Below the pieces are notes generated by a model that saw only the letters and a list, made by a program, of their open reading frames with translations, ran no database searches and was not told the DNA's origin. The position numbers and the translations under genes were made by a program. Positions 22,311 to 34,400 of a DNA stretch of 64,000 nucleotides are shown here, one piece after another (within the stretch, counting starts at the first letter, position 1; each line of letters begins with the position of its first letter). This DNA is from Dysidea avara (Eukaryota > Porifera > Demospongiae > Dictyoceratida > Dysideidae). The stretch lies in NCBI RefSeq assembly GCF_963678975.1, contig NC_089281.1, forward strand, positions 10,193,277-10,257,276, in the 5' to 3' direction.

Positions 22311-24100
22311 TGGCTAAAAGCCTACGCAGCTCCACTATAATTACAATACTAGGGCAACTAGTATAAAAAGTCAGTAGCTATAGCTAAATACTGCTATTTT
22401 TCTAAGGAAGATATAAGTCACTAAATAGGCCCGTTGACCATATTTAGCCATGACCTAGCAGCGTCTTCTTCTATGACGTAACAGGCTAAACTAATTACTT
22501 TTGGTACAATGAGGAGTGCCTGTGCACAAAATGGAACTTACAATCCTGTGTTATTAGTATAGTATCTATGTTTTTATTAATCAAAATCTTACAAGAGACC
22601 TATAGGAAAGCAACTGAAAGTAGCAGGCAGTCAGAAACTTAAGCAGCCTACCTAACAAGGTAATTGATTTTGGGTACCATAGTGACTACCGTATGACACA
22701 AACTTTTGTGGAAGAAAATTAGGCAAACTTGACTTCAATTGTCCAAAAATTTCTTGTCCAATTTTTTTTAACAAACTAAATAGAGAGAATGTATAATGAC
22801 ATGTACAAGCATTTGAATGTAAATGTTATCCGCCCAATTCTATCTAGAGTTAAATCACCTCCTTATGCAAAACAACCTTTATATCACACACTTACAGAAT
22901 TCAACATCTTTCAGATAATCATCTCCAATCACTGCAACAGGTTTCCAATTCATACTACTGTATCTTTAAAAGAAACAATGTAGATCACTATATACATACT
23001 CAAATGCTATACAAGTAATGATTGAGTATATCAGGGCATTATTCTAGACCTAGAGAGAAATCATAAGCAGCATCCATGCTACAAAGGATTTCCATAGGCC
23101 TGGCAACATGTCCATATGATTGTAAGCCCTATTATATGTTATATTACAGCTACACAGAGTATAATTTAAAAAAAAAATTATTTATGCTAGCAGTTGTTAG
23201 GGCAACTCCAATGTGTTTAAGTTTCTATGCTAGCTATTTTTCAATAAAGTGAAATGGCAGGCTAATTCACTATGTAGAACAGTGTTCTGGCCAGCTTACA
23301 GATAAGGTGAGTTTTGATCATTGCAAGATGCAAAACATTTGTTTAAATACTGACAATTCTTACACAATTGATAATACAAAGTGATGTAACCCATGAAAAC
23401 ATTTTAACATGAAAGTTTTGTCATGCTGAAATTATAACAATCGTGTATTGCTGATTGATAGACTATTGACTATTTTACCATTCCTTATTTACAGGCACAA
23501 CACCTACAGCAGCGAGCAAGCCCAACAAGTTGATAACGTGATTGGTCACGTACAGCTGTATGTCCAAAGTCTATGTTTGAGATCAACTGTTGTGTACGTG
23601 GATATCATGTATATCATCGACTATGGACTGCTACAGTTGGTGAAAATCTTACCTGCACACGAGAACATACAAACGAGAGTAATAGATATGCAGTAGCAAA
23701 GATGAAAGTATTATTGGACACATTCCTTGAAAAATGTCTCGTGTGTGTTCACTGTTTCTTTGAAGAGGAAGTAGTATTACTTGTTTAGTAACTGGAACAC
23801 GAGTGGTTACTCACATGCCAGTTAAAATTAAAACACGTGTGAAAATTTAAATGTTTGTTTACATTCGTGGGTTAAATTTTCATGGATATAGCTAACCTTG
23901 AAAATTTATGAAGTGGCTATATCTATGGGCCCGTAATGTAGGATTTTTTGCTATATTCAGGCATTCCTAATTGCGCATGTGCAAGCATCTCGTGACTTAG
24001 TTTGTTACATGATTTTTTTGGCTGTGCCAGTCATTGTTATTTTTAAAAAAACTTAGAAAAAATCGTGACACAAAAAGGTATAAGAAACGAAGAAAAAAAG
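22311..24100. other. Intergenic, no gene recognised
   Basis: AT-rich, with only short frames lacking family motifs (22789-22983, 23448-23788). Includes one copy of the dispersed repeat described at 23913-23995. Confidence 0.4.
23913..23995 (+). repeat. Dispersed repeat, copy 1
   Basis: About 83 bases from GTGGCTATATCTATGGGCCC to GCAAGCATCTCGTGAC match 25013-25100 with a few substitutions; both share CCGTAA, TAGGATTTTTT, GCATTCCTAA and GCGCATGTGCAAGCATCT. Confidence 0.75.
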
Positions 24101-24103
24101 GGT

Positions 24104-24178
24104 GATGTGACCAAGGCTCCAACCCACACATCCTGGTTTGGAGTACCCACGCTCTACCACTGAACCACCGGTGCTTGC
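24104..24178 (-). pseudogene. tRNA-Gly-like pseudogene or SINE head
   Basis: The minus strand reads GCACCGGTGGTTCAGTGGTA, an almost perfect tRNA-Gly 5' half with A box. An anticodon-like TCC follows in ACTCCAA, then a degraded B box (GGGTTGGAGCC in place of GGTTCGANNCC). The acceptor and anticodon stems pair poorly, so it is a pseudogene or the head of a tRNA-derived SINE. Confidence 0.55.
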
Positions 24179-24346
24179 TGTCTACTTCTCTTGTTTTTGT
24201 ACTATTTAAATGTTACAAATATAAAATACTATATAGTCTGACCCATACCAGTGAAGAAGAAACCAAAGCTGAACCCGACCCCAACCCTAACATTAACCTG
24301 ACGTTTGCCTGTTAAACACAATAATGACTTTCACTGTCTATATGAA

Positions 24347-24446
24347 GGTAAGTTTTTGGGTGAGTTTGAGGCGAGCTAGGGTTGGAGCAAGTGAAGCAAG
24401 CATCCTGGCAACCCCAGCTCGCCTCAAACTCACCCAAAAACTTACC
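24347..24446. repeat. Perfect foldback, 31-bp arms
   Basis: GGTAAGTTTTTGGGTGAGTT at 24347 continues to GCGAGCT at 24377 and is exactly complementary to 24416-24446. After one mismatch, GGGTTG and CAACCC extend the stem. The loop is about 24 bases. The arms also carry GGTAAGT, a splice-donor consensus. Confidence 0.9.
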
Positions 24447-24449
24447 CTC

Positions 24450-26085
24450 ATACAACAAACAACCAGCTAAATAAATATTTGCACCATGACTGACTAAGTC
24501 AAGTGTCTATATAGTACAAGTTTGGTCATAAAACAAACAGATAGCATTGTTTTGGCTACTTCTGGCGATTTAAAATGTTACACACATGATCAACAGTGCT
24601 GTATTTCCGTACGCAGTGCTGTATGGAGTAGTGCTCTTATTTGTGATCTTCACCCACGCAAGTGCTTTAAGTAAATGTAAAGGGAGACCTGGTTGTAGGC
24701 TAGAGTACTTTGTGGTGTCCAGAAATAGTTCAATTTATCTGGTCATTGGCTGTGCTTTTCTGGAGCCTTATTCCTACCTACTCAATCAGTTGGACTGGTA
24801 TTCGTCTTACCTCGGTAATTCAGCTAGTTGTTGAGTTTACAAAAACAGAAATGTTGCCATCCACAAATATAAGTCTGGGAAAAGGATTGTTTGATAGTAG
24901 ATTCATTGCTTTTTATTGATTTATTGGGATAGCTAGTAATTATTAATTTCTCCTGTGGCATGAAAGTGATGTACTGTAAATTGGGTTGTTTTTGATGGTG
25001 ATAAATTTTCCAAAGTGGCTATGTTTACGGTCCCGTAACATAGGATTTTTTTTGCTATATTTACGGCATTCCTAAGTGCGCATGTGCAAGCATCTTGTAC
25101 CAATTGTCTGATGGCTGAAAACTGATACTATATTCGAGTCTACAAAATGAATGCTCCGAACATAGATGACTAGAAAGCACTTTAAACCAGTTAAAGCATT
25201 GCCACGCTTGTGCAATATGAAAAAAATAGCACTCTGGCGTGGTCTTGAGCCGAATACAGCACTTGGCTTTGCCTCATGCTGTAATAGTCTCTCACCCAAG
25301 CCCTCGTGCTATTTTTTTCCATATTGCACTCGCAGCAGTGCTTTACCTAGTATATGAAGGGCTGGTGTTGTCAGACTAAGGCCTTCTACAATAGTATTCA
25401 TTCGTTTGATCATGACAACTGCAGGTGTCAGGGTAAATAATCATCTGGTAATAGATGAAGCATTCTTTTAAGCTCTACAAGATGGCGTAGCTAAAAGATA
25501 TAGCTTACTTGCATAAAAAACAAATGATATAGAGCCGGCACCATGTATTTTAAAATGCTAAGCATGTAGTAAAACTGCAAAAATCTGCTTGGGCAATTAA
25601 ACCCACAGTTCTTCAGAATAATGACGTCTTTAACCGTCTGTAAAACGGATGGACTGCAGGTCAAATACCTTGAATAGCAAAATAATCCAGCCCCTTTGTC
25701 ATGACTAAACAGAATTGTATACCACGTACTATTGTAGTGAGGTCTCATATCCAGAGAGTAGTGAAGTGTGGTGTCACGGTGTGTACTAGCTGTAAACAGC
25801 CACTCGCACACCCGAGCGCACACCCTGCACACGTACCTCGACACGCACACGCACACACAAAACAAAACTATCTTACAAACAATAGCAGATGACTGTTTCG
25901 TGAATGAGCAACGACTTTTAGCTTTGACTTCAGCTTATCGATATCTAATGCTCTGAATTCCCTCTCGACTGCTCGATTTCGGGCTCTTTGACTTCCATCG
26001 TTGTAATTGTTTTTCCTAGCGCGATAATTGTTAAGACGTCATAATCCAGACCATATGACTCGCAACTGGAGATATCACTGGACCT
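24450..26085. other. Upstream region of the anoctamin gene
   Basis: No coding region recognised. Contains the second copy of the dispersed repeat (25013-25100) and a CA-rich stretch at about 25800-25870. The last 150 bases before 26086 are less AT-rich and may hold the anoctamin promoter; no core element was identified. Confidence 0.4.
25013..25100 (+). repeat. Dispersed repeat, copy 2
   Basis: Second copy of the 83-88 base repeat at 23913-23995, same orientation, about 1.1 kb downstream; preceded by a similar AAATTTTC segment in both cases. Confidence 0.75.
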
Positions 26086-28325
26086 ATGGCTGAACAAAGG
26101 ACTGCTGTAACACCGTATGCCCTGGTGTTTTCGGACGACGTGGGAAATCGCAGGGAGAAAATATTAGAGTATGTGAAGAAACAACTACAAAAACATGAGC
26201 TTAGCTGTGAGTTTGTCAAGTGCAAAGGCTCCTCTGATTCTGCGTTGCTAGTAACAGCAGGCTTTGACTGCCTAGCTAAACAGGTACACAATTCGGCAAC
26301 ATGTAAAGTGTAGTTGGAGTAACCATATAGATCTTTTACACTTGAGGCTACAGTGTTTGCTTATGAGCAAACAAAATCTCACCATTTTAGCCTCGAGTAC
26401 GTGTCACTCCTACGCCTGGCAAATTAGGTTTCCAATCAGGAAGGTAGTAAACTAGCCAAAAATTAACAAGGGGTATCACTCCAAAGGTGGTCCTATAGGT
26501 AAGGCTGGGAAGCCCTAGATGGACTCCCAATTACTGGACTGGCATAGGTATTCGATCTAGAGTGAGTCAGAGCTGAGAGAAACCAATTAATAAAGAACGT
26601 TGTAACCTCAAGGTTAATGTATGTATTTAGGTGTTAGCATGCATCACAGGGATAAAAGTATATCCCATTCATATGAGATGGGACCTTCTTATACACTAGC
26701 CCTTGTAATATCTGATAGACATTTAGCAGTTATTGATTCCCAGGATAGCTCTCCACAGGGAAGATTACACAGATGGAACTTTTTGTGTTACCAAGTAGCT
26801 GCTGGGTGGGTGGAGGCAAATTTAACTCACAGTGCACTGCACATGTGAAAGTACGGTACTTCTAACTAAAGCCCATGGCAGATATTTCTAATTATAGCCC
26901 ATATGATGGCAGCTGGTGCTTTTTCCATTAACTCCAATTGATGTGTTAACCTCAATTTAATGGCTGTTAGCTATTATGGCTGTTAGCTATTATGGCTGTT
27001 AGCTATTACAAGGGGCTATAGTGATGTGTACGGAAGAAGGCCAGGTTGTGGGATATAGTAAACATAAATTGTGTTTTGTGTTACTGGTTTAAATATTGCA
27101 GGCTGAAAGTAATCATATGGAGAAACAACTTGAAAATGGGTATTATAGGAAGTTTGCGGTGAAGGATTTGTCTAGTTTCAAAGGATCTGATGACAGAAAT
27201 AACTTTTTTACACCAGCAGAAGAAGGGAGGCTACTGCACAGTGTGCTGCAAAGTGTTACATATGAACCAGTAAGGCTTCTCCATGGAGTATGCATACAGT
27301 GTTGCAATACATCGTTGATGTCGTGTATGTGTTAAAGTTTTAGAGTATTCATAAATGGATTAAAAAAGGAAAGTCAAATTTTAGCAATAGACAAGGATTT
27401 TATCTACCCATTTTAGTCACAAGAAGTTGATGGGTTGATTGCTTTCTAATTATAATTATCAAGTGGAAATTAAATGTTACACAGGTTTATATCTTAAAAT
27501 AACTAGTAGAAAGTTCTATAAGGGAATATGCAATGCTGAAATAAGGCAATTAATTGACTTGTAATAATCATTTTTTATAGGAAATTTTGAAAGGATTTGA
27601 TTGTGTGGTGGAGCCTGACAAATGTTTCCTGGATGCTTTAGAAACATATTCTACTCCGGCTATTTTGGAAACTTCATATTTGGTTCACGAGCCTAAGCAG
27701 TTAACTAAGGTCAATAAACAGTTGTTGACATCTTTCTTCCTGCGAGATCAGCTAATCAGTGATGTCAGGGATTATTTTGGTAATAAAGTGTTTTATGTAT
27801 GTCAGTAGCCACCTCATCAATGATAAATTTTTCACACATAGTTTCTTGTATCACTGAATTTCAACATTTCATACACCTCTGCATCATCAATATTTTTGTA
27901 ATTGTAAGGGCTGAATCTGCTAAAAGTTGCATAATGCATTTCAGTTTCTTAATTCTCTTAGGTAATGCTCTGAAGAAACTTCAGTTCCATATATTTATGT
28001 TGAGAACTTATACAGTAGCAACAACAGAAAAATCAATTTGTATCAGTGATAATAGGGAAAACAAATTACAGATGCTTTAAATGGTTATGTTATAATGTAA
28101 TGTATAACTTGTACCATCAAACATTTGTATGAGGAAGCAAATCCATTGCTTTTTACATTTTTTCTTCTTTCACAATGCATTTGTTGTGCTGTATTGAAAC
28201 AACAGATAATGGCAAAAGTGACGACTATTCCCAGGGTTATTTAATAGAACCAGCCGATCATTTAAAGACTTGAATATAATACAAATGTATTGTGTGTGTG
28301 CGTGTGTGTTTTGCTTTGTGTATTG

Positions 28326-28408
<83 letters not shown>

Positions 28409-31400
28409 AACATGTGTGTGTCTACGTCTGTGTCTGTGTGTACATGTGTGTATGTATGTAGTATGTATGTGCCTGTACAAGTGTCTGCATCATTGTATGA
28501 ACATATGCATGTATTTTTTTACAGGTGAAGAAGTTGCTCTTTATTTTGCATGGATGAAGTTTTTTGGCTACTTTCTGTGTTATTCAACTATTATTGGGCT
28601 GGTTCTGTATTTCTTGCGTCCTGGTGGTGCCAGCATTGATAATGATCCCTATGTGCCATTGTTCTCCTTGTTCATTGTAGTGTGGGGAGTGTTGTTTATC
28701 ATCGTAAGTGATGCATACAGTATGCACCACACACTACACACATGACCATTGCATAGCTCAAACATACAAGCATGCGTGCTTAATTCAATTAAATAATTTG
28801 ATCTTCATAAATTCATTTATTATTTTGTAATTTTTCATCTCTCAATGGCTAATATAATCCTATTTGTGCGCCTTGTAATTATTATAGTAATCCTGTAATT
28901 TAAATAGTTGTGTTTGCAGCGTAACTGCTGTGTGCATGTATTGTCCAACACTAATTTAAAATTTCGTACTAGCAAGAGTGATACTAGTAAGTGTACGTAT
29001 AGTTAAACTTTTACTGGTGTATTTTTATTATAGTTCTGGCAGAGGAAGTGCTCAAACCATACATTTGCATGGCACTCATACCACATCTCAAGAAAAGAAG
29101 AGCTGAGGGCAGAATTTTATGGTACCTTGTTACCTGACCCAGTCACTGGTAAACCACGATTATACTACCCACATTGGAAGAGAAGACTTCGTTATTTGTT
29201 GAGTTTGTTGATAACAATACCTATATTACTACTGGGAGTATTGACAATGATTTTATCTCTGAACTTGAATGGATACATCATAGATAAGAATAGCCCAATT
29301 TATGTCTCGTATTTGGCACAATTTGCAGAGCCTGTAAGCAATGCTCTTTAATATTATTGTATATAATTATGGAGTGTTACATTCTGAAACTTTAGTTTGA
29401 ATAGTTTTCTCAAGCTTTTACATTGGACTTCCTTTGTATAGTATGGTGTTTTACATGTATGTATTCAAATAAATTCATGCTGGAGGATATGTGTATAAAA
29501 AATTTGCTAGTCTTTGTCATAACCTGATAACTTTTAAGTTAAAGTATGAGTACTGAGGATCTAGTTAGTTATTGCATTTTGTCGCAGTTTATTATAGCTT
29601 TTCATGTTAATACTGGCCATAACATCTCTGTTTATTGCATGCATGGTGATATTTTATAGGGTGGATGGTTTGCTCAAGATAGTCCTTACTTTGGCTACAT
29701 GTTACCTGTGATTGGTCATTCATTGGTCATTTTCGTTATCAACCAACTGTATAGCAAGATTGCTCAAAGGTGTACTGATAATGAAAACCACAGGTTTGTT
29801 GTCTCCGTGTATTTTACAACAAGATTTGTGAATGATCCTCTGGTTTTATTCTATAGGGATGTCCATAGTTGGCATAACTCATTGATTTTTAAAAGAGTTT
29901 TGTTTGAATGTGCTGATTGTTATTTGCCACTTTTCTACATTGCTTTTTACCAATTTAATGTGGTAGCATTGAGGAACGAAATGATTGGTCTGTTTTATAG
30001 TAAGTATGTTTGTACAAGAATTACTGTACATGTACAGATTAAACTCTATGCTAGGATTGTATGTAATTACATGTGGCGTTTTAATTGTCTTATAATAATT
30101 TGATCTAATTGCAAATCTACCCACTTAAACAATATGTTTTTTAAAAAGCACTTTAATTAAAGTATTTGATGGTTCAATCTGCGGTTCAATCTGCTGTTTG
30201 GAGTTCTTTCTGCATCCCTTCTGTAGATCAATAGTGTTGATTATATGCACATGTGACTCTTTGCAGTAATCCATCATTGTTTATGATTATGTGTAATTTT
30301 TAGCGGATGAAGTTCGTCGTGTCATGATAGAAACAGTCATACCAACAGTTATTGGTGTAGTCAAAATGTTGAAGTCCAAAACTACAAAAGAAGATTGTCA
30401 GGTATTTTATACATAGCTACTAGCTTAATATTAGTGGTGGAGTGTATGATAATGGTAATTTGGGAAAGGCGAGAGCACAGTATACAATTACGTACCCTTA
30501 CAAAACAGACTTTCCAAGCCAAACCTAAATTTGAATGCCATTTATTTATGCATAGGATCTGAGTTCTTTACAGCTTTTTAGCTTAAAGATAGGTAGTTTT
30601 TAATGTATCTGTTAGATAAACTTAGTTCTAGTTTGATATATGTAACCATCTCAACAAAAATCTGTTTAGTCTGCACAATTTCCACACATCTTTTTTTCAG
30701 CAGTACAGTAGGAACATGATTATCCAAATCTCAATTATCTGAACAGTATAAGTGACTGCTCTATTAGAGTATTTCGTCATTGGGTGAATGTTCTATTAGA
30801 GTAAGTATGTGTTCCATTAGAGTACCTGAATGGAACTCTGTATATAAATCGGTGAGTTTCATTTATCCAACAAATCACCTTTATCTGAACACTTTTATGA
30901 TTGAACTGGCACACAGGTGTTCAGATAATGAAAGTCCTGACATGCAGTGTCCAAAAAAGGGGAGTTACTTAAGTAAAAGTATTATGGTGAGTATGGCACA
31001 CGAAGATCAATTGCAAAAAGATAAACATCGATCACGCAAGATGAATAAGCAGCTGCAATAAAGATAACGATGATTAACTCTTTCATAGACTATGAGTGTA
31101 TTACGAAACTTCGAAGGATACTTTTATACGTCGAAGATTACTTAACCTTCAAACCCACGAAACATTCGAAGCTTTGTCCCAACCATAGAAATAAAGTGGA
31201 ATGGCCCTTTGTGTTTAGTAATTAATATTGCTGGGGCATGCATTCAGTCGCTCAATAATTTTTAATGGGTTTGGTGCCATTCTTTCCTTTGATGCATTAT
31301 GCGATGGTTCACCAGCAATTACAAAAATAAACAAACAAGAGTAAGGAAAAATTAAAAGTTTTACATTTGATTAGGAGAGAGGTCATCTACACCTGCAACT

Positions 31401-34400
31401 ATATTAGTAGATATTTAATCCCTACTTCAGTCATATCACAGTCTGTATATGAACTGGAGTGGTAAATTTGTACTAGTATAGCTGAAAATGTAGATGGCCT
31501 CCCTTGTTTCCTTCCTTTTTTTATTTCTATGATCCCTACTCAATTGTAAAATTCTTAACTTTTCCTTGCACTTGTGTAATATGACATGTACTGTTGTATA
31601 GTAAATTCTTGTGATGCATTTATACAGTTAAGTTTTGATGATAATTATAATATTGTTGTATACTTTTTTTGTGTTTTAGTTTCTCAAGGATCATGTCAAA
31701 GATGAATATGAACAGTTTGATGACTACCTTGAGATGGTGATACAGTTTGGGGTAAGGTTACTATTTAAAATATCATGTGATGGTGTTTTGAGTTTAGTTG
31801 ATATATTTTGATTCCAATTTTTTCAGCTACAATATTATTGTGGGTGGGATTATACTATGATCGTACACTAACCTTGATACATGACAACTTTGAAATCAGT
31901 CAATCAATTAAATATTTTGTTATTGGCAATAAGGAGCTGTACATGTAGAAAGCAAGAGTAGAATATTGGTGGTATTGAAAGATAATACATGTGGACAATG
32001 CATATGGAATCCATTATGAATTGCATTTCCGAGGCCAGAAGGGTTAAATAATGTGGAATATCCTTGTTTGAAAATAAGAAAGCCAAAATCAGATTCATAA
32101 TCACACTTGGTAGATGATTACATACTGTAACTGTTTCCTACCACTCACTGTTTTCAAGTATTCAAGTTTAAATGGATGTACTACAAACAAATGCTACACA
32201 AAATTATGCAATCAATTGTTCATACGGTGTCAGTCAGGATACCACTGACAGTGACTGTTACACTAATTGGTTAGCTGTGATCCCTCTACACCCTAACACT
32301 CCAACTTATAGAGTTATCTCTAGCGTTCTACTGTATCTACATACAGTACAGCCACACCCGACACTGTTGCTATGGGTTTGATGGTGGACCACAATCCACA
32401 TCCAAGGCATTTACCAATGTTTCTACGCACTGAAGTTTCCTAGGTTTCTATAATGGAGTGGTCTACTTGGTAGCCCGCGGCAGAGAGTTGGAATCCTGCA
32501 AAGGTGAATTTGTCACAGTTTGCCTACATACAGTAGCTATGTAGATGTGGAATTCTTCACTGTCCATGCTTTTTTGTTGGTTGCCATCCAATACAGTGGA
32601 TAGGAAAAACTGCAGTGGCACTGGCTACAGAAGGTATGGTGATACTGGTAATGGAATAGTAATCTGGTAAGATCCCAAGTTCCTTACATGAATCCCATGA
32701 AATCAGTGTGCCTGTGATATCGGGATAGAAATGCTTATTGCCAAAGCATTTCTTATTCACAATTTTGAAATGCACAAGTGCACACAATGCCCTGCATATT
32801 ATGTGTCATGTCACAACTGGGTCATTTCCAGAGTCTGCCACTCGTAGTAAACTCAAATTGCCTCAACCCTCTGCCTCCATTCTTCAGTCAACCCAACCTG
32901 ATGGCTCCTCAGCCCAACAAGTAAATTATCCAACATTCACCACATCACATTCACTGACTCTGCACCCATTCTGAAGATTGACATTGTAGGTGCAGCAGCT
33001 GCTACTAGCAGGTTAAATCAATGTACATGTATATTGACAACCTGCTACCACATCTTCTGTCATTCCAAAGCTCCATGGCCACTTGGCATGCTGACCTACT
33101 GGATATGACTGTGAGTACTGCAACCAGTGTAGAGAGGTTGTAGTATCTTGTGCTTGAAGTGAGTTACAGTAGGGGACTTTAAAAAGTTTTACATTTGGTT
33201 TTGTAAAGACCATTGTAATTTAATAGTTTTACGATGACCATTGTAATAGTAAAAACCAAACATATCGTAATTACTATCATGTTTACAATATGTTTACATG
33301 TTTAAAACAAACAAGTCTGGTTGCCAGTTGCATGCACAACCACACACAGAGGGGCAAGAACAAATTAAATGTGTAACTACCAGCTGGCAACAAGCTTGAT
33401 AACAGCAGGGGCAGTGAAATTTGTAATTTTGCAGCTGTCATGTAGCAGTCACTGTAATTTTTAAACCTGAGATTGGCTTGGCAAAAAACTGTGTGTCTGT
33501 CTAACACCCACGTGAGCAATCAGGCTTTGATAAAGCATCATTCAGTGAATAAAGGCTGTTTACGTACTCTATTAAAAGCTCAACTTTCTGTTTTTGTTTT
33601 GGCAAAAAAACTGTGTGTCTGTCTAACACCCACGTGAGCAATCAGGCTTTGGTAAAGCACCATTCAGTGAATAAAGGCTGTTTATGTACTCTATTAAAAG
33701 CTCAACTTTCTGTTTTTGTTGTGTTTACTTGAAGGGAGTGTGGCTGATAACTAAAACCAGATGGAACAGTTCAGTAAGGGCTAGCTAACATGTTGTATGA
33801 CTGAAAAACAATGCCACAGGCCTTGTAATATATAAGCTACCAGGAAAGGCACATATTCTTAAGTTGAAAGAGGGCGCGTATCCCCTTTGTACTCGAACGA
33901 AAATTAAGAGCAGCCATAAGGCTTTGTGTAGAAAATTTACATATGAAAGGATAAACAAACTATAAAACAGTTTAGAAGATACTTCTCTTCGTATTTGCGG
34001 TTTAAAGTGGTTTGCTCGTCCTTAGCAGTACATAGCAACATAATTGATGAATTGCAAATTATTTCGGTGAATTACAAAATATGTTTAAGTTTAATGTACT
34101 GCATGTATTGTTACAAAACAAGGTGAGAAACAAAGCTATAGCACTGTGTGGTTAAGTTAATTTTTAAAGAGTTGATTAATTTAACGGATGTTATGGATAT
34201 TATTTAGTAGGGGCCTAGTTTTTAGAAGTAGCACAGCATCAACTTGTTTTAGGTATCTAACAACACAGTATTGCTATTGCATTTTACAGTATTGCATTGC
34301 ATAGTGGCTACACTTTTACGTTCCTCAGTAGTGAGGCCAGGGTTGTTGACTATAGTAATAGTTTCCCATGAGAAACACAATTTAAATGCTTGGTCTTATT

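Noticed and set aside
24104..24178. Functional tRNA-Gly gene
   Set aside because: The B box is mutated and the acceptor and anticodon stems pair poorly.
25491..25865. 124-aa minus-strand frame with Cys/Val-rich start
   Set aside because: Part of it translates a CA-rich tract; no domain and no splice context.
28262..28745. Long Cys/Val and His/Thr frames on both strands
   Set aside because: They translate a (TG)n microsatellite; only 28525-28703 is a real exon.
29794..29856. Continuous frame joining two anoctamin exons through 29794-29856
   Set aside because: The extra 21 residues interrupt the conserved ENHR-DVHSWH junction, and good donor and acceptor signals flank them; treated as a short intron.
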